Of a DNA stretch of 64,000 nucleotides, positions 22,386 through 34,300 are shown in pieces. The position numbers and the translations under genes were made by a program. The notes below the pieces were generated by a model. It worked only from the letters and a program-made list of their open reading frames with translations. It was not told the DNA's origin and made no database searches. Source of the stretch: Symbiodinium natans (taxonomy: Eukaryota; Sar; Dinophyceae; Suessiales; Symbiodiniaceae); assembly GCA_905221605.1 (NCBI GenBank), contig CAJNDS010002190.1, positions 1,713,788 to 1,777,787 of the forward strand, given 5' to 3'. How positions within the stretch are numbered: position 1 is the first letter of the stretch; each line of letters opens with the position of its first letter.

Positions 22386-25300
22386 GTACCAGGGAAAGAA
22401 ACCTTCGACTGCTTCGCCGTCCTGGACTTCGAGGCGACGTGCGAGAATAATGCGAAGATCGACCCTCAGGACAGGGGTTTAGGGTTTAGGGTTTAGGGTT
22501 TATAGGCTTCAGGGTTCAGGGTTCAGGGTTTAGGGTTTAGGGGTCAGGGTTTAGAGTTTCGGGTTTAGGGTTTAGGAGCCCTTGCGCATCCTGAGGAGAT
22601 CATCGAATTTCCTTTGGTCCTCGTGGATGCCGCGACGCTGGAGCGTGTGGACGAGTTCCGTACGTACGTGCGTCCTGAGTGAGTCTCAGACGGGCAAGTG
22701 GGGGTTTTGGATTTAGGATGTAGGGTTTTGGGTTTAGGGTAAGGGACTAAAGGAGGGACCTGATAAGCTACCTTAGGGGTTCGTTGCATGTCATGTAGGG
22801 GCTACTTGGTTATATGGGGACTATATAACGTATATATAAGGCTTATATAGGGGAATAAGATTCAGGGTCCCGTATAGTAACGACCCCAATAAGGTAGCCC
22901 GCCCCTGAATTTCGGAAACCCCCAAGTATCAGCGTTTGTCCCAGATAAATCGGGGGTGTCATATGTGGGTACTTCCCAAAAAATAGGGGGGGGGGGGGGG
23001 GGGGGGGGGCTATTCCTAATATGTTGATTGCTGATCAACAAGTAGGTAATAGTGGAGGGGGGTCAAATTTGGCAGCGGGGAAAAATTGGCGGGGGGGGGG
23101 GGGGGTTAGTGTGATAGCTACCGCGTGTCTGGATGACCCGAAATCCTTAGCACAATTCCGTGGGGCATGTCAATGTGATCCCCCTCAAACACTTTGCCTC
23201 AGTTCCTGGGATCAGACTAATCAGCATTGAACATTAAACCCAAAATGCACTGCAATCCTTCTTGTAGGAAAAAGGGGGGTGCGCAAACTCCCATACACGC
23301 GTCGAGCCTGCAGCCAACATTTTACGGGCCTTAAGAAACGTGCCCGCTGGGTTTCTGGCGAGCAAATTTTCCCATGAAGTTCCATGCTTGTTCAGGGCTA
23401 GGGCGGCAAACCGATCGTTTTCCTAAACCCTAATCCCTAAACCCTAAACCCTAAACCCTGCAGAGCCCTGTACCTGCTGACTTTCCTGCCTCGCAGGCTC
23501 CTGCTTAAGCAGTTATACCGGGCTTCGGCCTCGATAACGATAGGGTGTAGGCGCAGGTCTTATGGGGTTTAGGGCTTAGGGTTTAGGATTCAACGTCCAG
23601 GGTTCAGGGTTTAGAGTTTCAGGTTTTTAGGTGTTACTGTAGTGTTAGGTTTACCAAAAAAACGCAACTTCGGGCACCCTAAACCTCACACCCGACATCC
23701 TGACACGCAAAAGTCTCGAGTAGCCCAGGGCATCCCGAGCTGACGCAGTTCTGCAAGGACTTCACAGGCCTGGTGTGCGGTTGAGGGTTTAGGGCTTAGG
23801 GATTAGGGTTCAGGGTTTAGGGTTTCGGGTTCAGGGTTCAGGGTTTAGGGATGAGGGTTTAGGGTTCAATGTTCAGGGTTTGTACAGGGTTTAGGGTTCA
23901 GGCCTCAGTGGTTGACATGCGCCCTGTAAGCCCTGAACCCTTGTCAGGGTCTTGAGGCGTTAGCCTCGCTGTAGCTTGCTGCAGGGTACAAGCCTATACG
24001 GTTCAGGGGTGCGCTTTTGCAAGACCTTATATACCTACATCTTTAGAATGATTTCTCAGCTACTTCAAGCAACTGACCCTCCACATTAAACCCCTAAACT
24101 GCCGCATCCCAAAGCTCTCAATCCATGAGAGCAACCCCTGAAAACCCCACCAGAAGCCTCTAACAAGCCCTGAACCTCACCCGACTGCCCCCTAAGGCTT
24201 AGGATTTATGAAGATGGTCACAAGTATTCTCGCCTAGTTCATCCTTTCGTAAGAACTACCCAACAGACCCAGGGGCCGTATTCTCTCCTAGTTAAATCCT
24301 CTAGTAATACCGACCCAAAAGACCTTATCAACTCCCTCCTCCTCCTTCGGTCGTTCGGGCGATTTCGATTTCCCTTCCAACTTCGTCAGCTGCGGCCCAT
24401 CCCAGTTGGGGGGTTTCCGAAATTAGGGATACCCTATTTGGGGTCCGTAGTGTAAGGGGATCCTACTTTTGGGAGGATTGTTTTTTGGGGTCCCCTATGT
24501 CGCAAATCCCCCCCCCTTTCTTGTATTTCTCAGCTGCCACTGCAAGCCGGCATCTGCTAGGATGCCCAGTACTACCCTTTTTCCCTTTTTGGGGGGTTTA
24601 GGTTCCCTTATAAACCCCTTTAAGCAAAAAAAGGGGGCACCCTTTTTAAGCCTAGGTTACTGGGCAGCCTAGTCTGATGAAATGACACAAGCCCCAAGGT
24701 TCCATGTACCTCGTTATCCTGTACTGGGGCCCCACCGTCCCCCCATCTACGAAGTGCTCTAAGGGCCCCAAAGTTTTAATTTTTAGTCACATGGACCCTT
24801 AGGGAAACCCTAAACCCTAAACTCTAAACCCTAAACCCTAAACCCTAAAACCCTAAACCCTGATCGGAGCTCCAAGGGTATTCACAAGCGTTTCCCTGCA
24901 GCACGCCAGAGAGTCTCCCGTCTTCCCTCATCGGTGCAAACAGCTGGGAGACTCCAACTTCGTGACTCCCTTTCTTCAGGGTTTAGGGTTTAGGGTTTAG
25001 GGTTTAGGGTTTAGGGTTTAGGGTTTAGGGTTTAGGGTTTAGGGTTTAGGGTTTAGGGTTTAGGGTTTAGGGTTTAGGGTTTAGGGTTTAGGGTTTAGGG
25101 TGACCCCATGTGGTCGCACCACATTGGCAGTCAAATGAAACCTGCCTTTTGGGTGCGGGAAAATTATCAGCTGTCTCTTGAGCCTCTTGAGCTTCTTAGT
25201 TCAGGCGCTCTTGTCCAAGGTTGCCTGGTTCCACTTTCGCCGCAAGGAATGCTCAGTAGGATAGCAACATGCAGCAGTAAACCCTAAGCCCTAAACCCTG

Positions 25301-28300
25301 AACCCTAAACCCTAAACCCCAAACCCTAAACCCTAAACCCTATCGGTGCTTGACAAGCTTTGGCTGACTGCTTGAGAGCACCATGTATATGGCAAAACTG
25401 CGTATGGCGAGTATCTATGCAGAAATTCCCTGGCCGTGCCAATCGCTCTCTTGTTACCTTCGATGCATCAGGATTTCGGTCCGCCCAACAGACCCACTCT
25501 AGTCGAACAGGCATGAATACTTGAGGTTGAGGTCGTGTTGAGGATGCAGACAGGGTTTAGGGTTTAGGATGTAAGGTTTACGCATTTGGGCACGTCTGTG
25601 AAATCGCTGAGTCCTGATCCTTGAAGCTGTGGCCATGTCGTGCGCATGCAGGCATCCAGCAAACCGATGTCAGTGCGGCTCCCTCTTGGCGTGAGGCCTT
25701 GCCGAAGGCGCCTGCGACCCTTGTATTTTGGCCACCCCAAACCCTAAGGGTCCATGTACCTATATAGTATATACCTGGGCCCTAAAGCTACTTTATGGGA
25801 ACCCCTTTAAGGCCCAAGTATATACTATACAGGTACATGGACCCTTAGGGAAAGCAGCCGAAAACCGTCATTGCAATCCCCAAATCTCTATTGAACCCCA
25901 AATCCCTTCAACCCCCTAAAGCTCCTGATATCTACCTTAACCTTGCGGGCCCCAAGCCCTAAGCCGTAAAGCGTAAATCCTAAACCCTTAGCCCTGCTAA
26001 ATCAACTCACACCCCTCAGCCCCCAATCCCCTTCAACCCTCCCAGGATCCCTTCAATGGCTTTTCGGCTTACATGAGAGTTTAGGGTTTAGGGTTTAGGA
26101 GTTGTGTTAACGAGCTTGAGCCAAACCGGCATCATAGGGATATATGATAAACAACACGGTAGCTGAGTTTTTACCTTCCTTAGCAGCGATAGCGCTTAGG
26201 CTTCTGGGTTTTGGGCCCGTGCCGACTTTTACCTTTAGGGTCGGAATTTTATTTAGCTATGCACTGTTTCCGTAACAGCCCCCAACATCTGTGTACGCAA
26301 GCTTGTTTCTTCACATCAAGAAATCCAGGGACATGAAAGGTTCATGGCTCCGGAAAATGCTTGGAAGAAAGTACTGGGATGGAAAGTCTGAAGCTTCCCT
26401 GGTCTTTAATCTCTCTTCTGTGTTGTAAGCTACGTCACAAGGAAGTATCCTTCTGGGGGGCACCGCGCGAAGCTGTCAAGGGTTTAGGGTTTAGGGTTTG
26501 GGGTTTGGGGTTCGGGGTTTCGGGTTTAGGGGATTTGAGGTTTAGAGGTTGAGAGCCCTAAACTATGGCCTTGGCCTCCGATAGCCACGAATCGGGAAGG
26601 CCCTAAACCCCAACCCCGCAACCAGCTAAGCCCTAAACAACCTAAACCCCTAATCCCCCTAAACCCTAAACCCTAAACCCTAAACCCTAAACCCTAAACC
26701 CCAAACCCTAAACCCTAAACCCCCCAAACCTCCTAAAGCTCCCAAGATCCTCGGGAGGTCCAGGCGTGGTGGAAGGAGAGCCTCGAGACGAGGTCCTACA
26801 CCAGGCTCCGACGGCACTCCGTGGGCTGATAGGGTTTAGGGTTTAGGGTTTAGGGTTTAGGGTTTAGGGTTTAGGGTTTAGGGTTTAGGGTTTAGGGTTT
26901 GGGGTTTAGGGTTTAGGGTTTAGGGTTTGGGGTTTGGGGTTTAGGGTTTCGGGTTTAGGGTAACATTTTCGGGTTTAGGGTTAGGGTTTGGGGTTAGGGT
27001 TTAGCGTGGCCCTTCTTATACCTACCCATGAGCAGCCCAGATGCTTGGCTTTGTGCCGAACAATTCCACAGCAGCATCCTGAAACCCTGAATCCTAAGCG
27101 CTAAACCGGCATGTTCGGAGTTTGGGTTTGGACTCAGGGCTTGTCTCCGGCTCGAGGAGCTCGTGAACCCTGAGCCCTAAACCCTAAACCCCAAACCCTA
27201 AACCCTAAACCTCAACACCCTGAGCTTCTGCGGTTAAGGGCCCTGCTCAACCGCCGTATTCCCTAGACGAAGCTTGGCTGCCCCTTGGATGGAACCCCTT
27301 GTTGGGGGGTTTAGGGTTTAGGGTTTAGGGTATAGGGTTTAGGGTTTAGGGTTTAGGGTTTAGGGTTTAGGGTTTAGGGTTTAGGGTTTAGGGTTTAGGG
27401 CGACTTCAGGAGTTTGTAACGTGGCCTAACCCGCAAACCCGAACCCAAAGCCTGAAGTCCTACGTCAGGACACCTGTTTGCTCGTGTTTGTGCAAAAATG
27501 GAAGGGTTTAGGGTTAAGGGTTAAGGGTTAAGGGTTTAGGGTTTAGGGTTTAGGGTTTAGGGTTTAGGGTTTAGGGTTTAGGAATAGCCAAAAAAGGAGG
27601 AATGAGGGTGCTACGGGGCGCAGGGTGGATTCAGGGTTTTGGGAGAGTTTGGGTTTAGGGGTGTCGGGCTTGGGACTTCGGGATATACCTTATAGCGTCC
27701 CCATATACCGAAGTAGCCCCTAAACAACCCCCAAATAACCTCTAAGGTCCCTTGTAAGGGTCCCAACCCTAAACCCTAAACCCTAAACGCTAAACCCTAA
27801 ACCCTAAACCCTAAACCCTGAACCCGTGCAGGTGTCTGCTGGTCACCTGTGGCGACTGGGACCTGCGGCAGATGCTGCCAAGCCAGTGCAAGCTGCACAA
27901 CGAGCCTCGCCGCCCAAGCCCCCCCCTTCCCGAACAAACCTAAACCTTGTGCCCTAAACCCTAAACCCTATGCCCTAAACCCTAAAGCCTAGGCCTTCAC
28001 CTGATGCCCTAAACCCTATGCCCTACACCCTTTATTCTTTCTCCAAGCCCTTTACCCGAAGCCCTAACTTTTGCCCTGAACCTTTTTGAAGAGCCTGTTT
28101 CTTCGATTTCAAGGCGTAGCACTGAAAGCACAGAAGAAGCGATAGTCTCCTATAGGAAGTTGTTGTTTCTCTGTTTAACCTTCAAAACCCAGGCGGATAC
28201 AGGAAATACAGAGGTTCAGGGCTTAGGGTTAGGGTTTAGGGCTTAGGTGTCGAGGGGCGTATAGAAAACCCTGTGCCCCTGCTCACGAGTTCCGGGTTGA

Positions 28301-31300
28301 AGGCTACAAAAGCCATTCGTGACGGAGCTCTCTTCGCACGATCGTGCATAAGCCATTCTGGGATTCTGGGATGATCTACTGCGCTGCCTCTAACTACCCC
28401 CCCCACCCAAAAAAAAAGCCCGCATGAGGCCTTGTGATGAAGCCTTCCGCGGGGCTTCTAGCAATGCTCGAAACTAGGAGTCTGCCTGTCAGAGCTTCCC
28501 TTCCTGCGCCTTGCCTCTGATGGTTGCCCGCGCCAAGAAGCTGCGTTACGCCGGATGCTGTTTGGTGGCGGCCGGCCTGATAACATGTCTGCTGTTGATC
28601 GTATGTTTCTACATCCAGATATCATCACCAGGTGAGGTCATCATAGATGGTAAAGAGAACTTTACCCTCACGGCCATTGAGCCTCGCTTTGGCTTCACTT
28701 TCCTGCGTGAGTGAGGCACCAACGGAACTGAGCATTGCCGCACCTTGCGCATCACTTCGCCAAGTGGAGACGATGTCCATTTTGAGTGCCGCGCGTGGCG
28801 CATTTCCGAGCCGCAGTTGGAGCTAACTGGTCACATCGAAATGGGTGGAGAGTTTGGTACTTACACGGTGACCTCTGGTCAAGCCACATGGGTCGTCGAC
28901 AGGTACGATTACTGGAGCAAGAGTCCCCCTCAAGCACCCTTGATCGCTTTTGTTCCTGTTGGGATGGCAATGTGCATTCTCGGGGGCGTTCTTCTGTGGA
29001 CAGGCCTTTGCAACTGCTGCGCCGGAAGCCTCACCGAAGAGTGACACCTTCGGGCTGCTGGCTGAGTGCGTGTAGGCTTGGGGCACCACGTCGGCAATGG
29101 CCGGGAGGTGGCACAATAGGCCAAAGCACCAGAGCTGTTAAAGAGCCCAGACGTCTGAGCCATGAGAAATCAAGACCTCTCCGGGTCTTGGTCTCATTCA
29201 TGGCTCTGCTCAATGCGGATCCTAAACCCTAAACCCTAAACCCTAAATTCTAAACCCTGAACCTCCCGAGCCCTGCCCACCAGCTTTTGCAAACCGTGGC
29301 CTAGCCGCCCTACTACACTTCTACTATAACGTGGGATGCTCCCCCTTATACTGTCCTTAATAGGGATTCTAGTACCTCCCCTTATAATCCCGATGAAGGA
29401 CTGTTAGCATAAGAACATCCCAATCTATAACCCCCATAGTTTAGAGTGCAGGGTTTAGGTCTCGAGTTTGTTTAGAGTGGGGTTTTGGCTTCAGCTGAGC
29501 GAAAAACAAAACTGAGTGTCCCTGAGCCCTAAACCCTAAACCCTAAACCCTAAACCCTGAGCCGATGCTGCAGGAGGCAGTGCCTGCAGAGTTCATGCGC
29601 TGGCTGAACGTCAAGACACTCGTCGCGCGGGTTTAGGGTTTAGGGTTTAGGGTTTAGGGTTTAGGGTTTAGGGTTTAGGGTTTAGGGTTTAGGGTTTAGG
29701 GTTTAGGGTTTAGGGTTTAGGGTTTAGGGTTTAGGGTTTAGGGCCCGAAGCAATCCCCGAAGTGTGTCGAAGATCGCGGGGTGGGACTTCGGCTTCATAG
29801 GCCTCCAGAAGCCCAAGGAGGGATAAACCCTAAAGAGTGAAGTTTGGGTTCAACCTATACCCTAAACCCTAAACCCTAAACCCTAAACCCTAAACCTTGA
29901 AGTTTTGGCACATGTCCTGGCATAGGTAGGGTTTAGGGACATGTTTCCATTGTTTCGTTTACGAGGGTACTCGTCTAGGAATACTTTCTCAGGGGGTTGA
30001 AGAACCAGCCTAAGCCTAGCGAAATCCGCTAAGAGGAACCTCTTCGAAAAGGTCACCGGCAAGGAGAAGACAGGCCAGCTGGCAAGCCCACTATAGGGGT
30101 CGAATAATTACCAATACTATTCCCTTCGCCAAAACCCTATTCTATAATTCCCATTCGGATCCCTTCATAACTACTTAACGTCATCACGTATCACACGAAC
30201 TTCCCACTAGGAAACTCGCCTGGTGCATTCAAAGATGTAGGGTACGGTTAGGAATATGGGGGTTTACGAAAATAGGGGACCGCCGGTATACATCCCCAAA
30301 TAGTGGGATCCCCTCAAGGACCCCAATACGATACCCCTATTTTGGGAAGTATCCCTAAACCCTAAACCCTAAACCCTAACCCTAAACCCTAAACCCTAAA
30401 CCCTAAACCCTAAACCCTAAACCCTAAACCCTAAACCCTAAACCCTAAACCCTAAACCCTAAACCCTAAACCCTAAACAGTGCCAGGCATGGATGGCATG
30501 CTGAAGGCCTTAGGCCTTCCTCTGGAAGGTGGGGAGCTTTCTTTGTTCTGCTCTTTCTCTTTCTCTCTGCCGCGCTGGCACTGTGCTCTCTCCGTCTCTC
30601 CCGCGCTCTCTCTCTCTCTCTCTCTCGCTCGCTCGCTCCCTCGCTCCCTCGCTCCTCTCCTCTGTCTCCTTGCCTCTCTCTCCGTCTGCCTCTCTTTCTC
30701 TCTTTCTCTCTTTCTCTCTTTCTCTCTTTCTCTCTTTCTCTCTTTCTCTCTTTCTCTCTTTCTCTCTTTCTCTCTTTCTCTCTCGTTTTCGCTCGTCCTC
30801 TCTCCGCGTCATGTCGCTATTCATATCGCCTCGTATTGTGTTGAATGTGTTCATGTGAACGCAGCCGACGTAATGGCAGGGAGGGCACCGCTTGATTCAT
30901 TTTAATATATTGTTGGGGGGGGGGGGGGGCTGGGGAGAAGTGGCTGCGCTTTTGAACATGTTGGGGGGCGCTGTGCAGCGTGGTGTCTTTTCATCCCGGA
31001 CCGCCCCACCTCCCTGCCCCCGCCCCGCGTGTAGTGGCTGTTTTACCCCTTCTACAGAGACCATGAAGCCCCCAAAAAGGTTTGCTTCTGGTTTAGGGTC
31101 TAGGGTAGGTTGCTCGTAAAACGGCGTGAACCGGGCACACAAGCGTTTCTCCCCGGGCAGGTCGCCACCACTGTGGGCTGGATGACTGCAGAAGCTAGGC
31201 TTCGATGTATGGTTTAGGGCAGAACTAACTATTAGTATGATCATCAACCCTAAACCCTAAACCCTAAACCCCAGTTATCATCATTATGAGTTATGGTTTT

Positions 31301-34300
31301 GTGCCTTGCGGCTTTGGACGGCCCAAAGCATCGTGTCCCAGGGCCTCCAGGCCTTCTAGTCTAAATATATGTGGACGGATCGAGAAGGTTCTTTTCTACA
31401 ACAGCTGCGACTTGGGATGTTCCTCCTTATAACTAGCAGTCCCCAACAAGGCTTATAGTGCCCCCTATTATACTCCCCTTATACTAACAGTCCTGAATAT
31501 GGATTATAGTACCGCCGATTATACTCCCTATTCAGGACCCATTATAGTACCTAAACCCTAAACCCTAAACTCTAAACCCTAAACCCCCCTATTATACTCC
31601 CTATTCAGGACCGTTAGTATAAGAGGGAACATCCCAAGCTGGTACTGTGGAAGGCGGATGCTATGGATTTAATCTCCTGAAGGCTCCGGAGGCGGACATA
31701 AGACAAACGCCGGGCCCAAGTTCCAGCTCGTGTCTAGCAAGCGCTCACGGCCTTTCTGTTAAGCAAACCAGCCCAATGGTTTGGGGTTTGGGGTTTAGGG
31801 TTTAGGTTTTAGGGTTTAGGGTTTAGGGTTAGCTGCAAATCACAACTTGGAGCCCTAGATTCCTCAAAAGGCACTTCCCAAACCTGATATATAGGGTTTC
31901 GGGTTTAGGGCTTTGGGGGTTCCTCCACCTTTCCAGCCCTAAACCTCTTCCCCCTCGCCCATCTTCGGTAGGCCTTTGTGACATGATTAAATTTTCCCTT
32001 TTGCGTTAAGAGGCTCATGTTCTAAACCCCAAACCCTAAACCCGAAACCCTAAACCTAAACCCTAAACCTCTAAACCCCAAACCCTAAACCCCAAATCCT
32101 AAGCCCGAAACCCCAAACCCCAAACCCTAAACCCTAAACCCCAAACCCTAAACCGTAACCCTAAACCCTAAACCATTGGTTTCCCCTTATTGGGGTTAAG
32201 AGGCTCATATTCAGGAACCGAAAGAGCTCAATACCCCTTAATTAGGAAATATACCTTAAACCATACATGAAGGATCCCAAAATAGGAGTACCCCTTGCTA
32301 GACCCTAAACCCTTAACCCTAAACCCTAAACCCTGTATGTCTTAAGGCATGTTCCTTTGTTAAGGCGTATTGGGGGCTCTTTGGGATGTTGAACAGCCCG
32401 AAATAGGGATTCTAGTACCCCTAAACCCTAAACCCTAAACCCTAAGCCCTAAGCCCTAAACCCGAAACCCTAAACCCTAAACCCTACTACGGACTGTTTT
32501 CTTACAAGGAGGAACATCCCAAGCCATCCTAGCATCGAGGAAACATCGCGAGCATCCTCAAGGAGCTCCTGCGGCGGGGCGGCAGCGTCCAGGCAAAGAT
32601 GAAATTTTTGGTTTAGGGTTTAGGGTTTAGGGTTTAGGTTTAGGGCTTCAGGGTTTCAGGGTTTCGGGTTTAGGGTTAAGGGGTTTAGGGTTTAGGGTTT
32701 AGGGTTCAGGGTTTAGGGCTTTAAGGGTTTAAGGTTTCGGGTTTAGGGTTCAGGGTTCAGGGCTTTAGGGTTTCAGGGTTTAGGGGCTTTGAGGGTTTAG
32801 GGTTTAGGGCTTTAGGGTTTAGGGGTTTAGGGGTTTAGGGGTTTAGGGGTTTAGGTTTTTGGGGTTAGGGTTTAGGGTTTAGGGCTTTGGGGTTTCAGGG
32901 TTTAGGGCTTAGGGCTTTAAGGGTTTTTGGGTTTAGGGCTTTAGGGTTTAGGGGTTTAGGTTTGGGGGGTTAGGGCTTTAGGGTTTAGGGTTTAGGGCTT
33001 CAGGGTTTCAAGGTTTAGGGTTTAGGGCTTTACGGGTTTAGGGTTTAGGGCTTTAGGGTTAGGGCTTTAGGTTTTAGGCATTCAGGGTTTAAGGTTGCAA
33101 CACTTGGGGCTAAGATTTGGGGCTTCCTTTCAGCTTTTTGGGCTTAGTAGGGGCTAGGGCTTACAGGTTTTAGGGCTTCGGGTTTAGGGTCAGGGGGCAT
33201 GTTGCTGACTGCGCAGCAACGCTTGAACCTCTTGCTTGTGTTTATCCTGGCGAGTAGGTTTGTCTGACTAGTTTATCTCTGCCCATTGAGATAAGCCCGC
33301 TCTGCTCTGACTTGGCAGCATTCATGCAAACTAAAAAAGGGGTTTAGGGTTCCCTAAGGGAAACTAAGGGCAATGTTTGGAGTATATTTCGGGGAACCTT
33401 TTGTGGTTAGGGTTTCGGGTTTCGGGTTTACCCGACTTTGTATCTCCAGTTGTTCCCCTGGTCCCCGCCCCTCGTACTCATCACAGACCTGTGAGGCACC
33501 TGAAGGTTTAGGGTTTAGGACTTAGGGCTGGGTCTAGGGTTGAGGGTTGAGGGTTGAGGGTTGAGGGTTTAGGGTTTAGGTTTAGGGTTTAGGGTTTAGG
33601 GTCTAGGGTCTAGGGTTGAGGGCTTTAAAGAGGATCGCCCGGATCGCGGCAGGCAGTCACGGACCATGTTCACGCCTGGAGCTTGTTTAGAATCAGGGAA
33701 ACCCTGAACCCTAAACCCTAAACCCGAAACCCAGGGATTCACGCTAAAAAGCTTGGAACATAGAAAGTTGTGAGGCCCTTCACCGTCCAGGTACGCTGAC
33801 CGCAAGCATGAGGGGCGTATGCCCTGAACAAGACGTCGTAAGCTACTGAATATCGCAAGGCCCTAGACACCTTAGCCCGTGCCATCCTACCCTAAGCCCT
33901 AAACCCCAACAGCAGGCTTTCGGCTAGCCAGCTTGCAAGTAGTGCACGTGCCAGTTTTCGAGAGGCCTCCCTTTGGCCACACCACCTCTAAGAGGCAAGT
34001 TTCACTTATCTCCGAAGCCATGACAGACCCAGCGCGTGGAAGCAAGGAACAGTTCCAAGCAGCCTTCCAACAGCAAAGGGAGTTCTACGCTGGCAGAACG
34101 GAGATCTGTACAGTACAGGGGGCGTTCTTTGAGGAGCACAGTCGCAAGAGGCGTGAGCCCCCCACGCCGGTCGCCTCAGGGCTGACCACACCGCAGGAGG
34201 GCACCCCAGTTCCGACAGACGGCCCGGTGAGTGGATTGGTGGTACCAACCCTTCTGGAAGATGAAACGGCCTTCCAAGTCACAGCCGGTGAGTTGGGCGC

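Noticed and set aside
28712-28714. Selenocysteine or other TGA recoding
   Set aside because: No evidence for a recoding element could be seen, and all three stop codons appear to end other genes here, so a nonsense mutation is preferred.
30480-30905. Long Ser/Leu/Phe-rich (+) and Arg/Glu-rich (-) ORFs
   Set aside because: They run through a CT microsatellite. Only the first 42 bases (30487-30528) are coding, as ERI1-like exon 8.
33915-33940. Relict spliced leader at the LINE 5' end
   Set aside because: Only loose similarity to the dinoflagellate leader with gaps; too weak to annotate.
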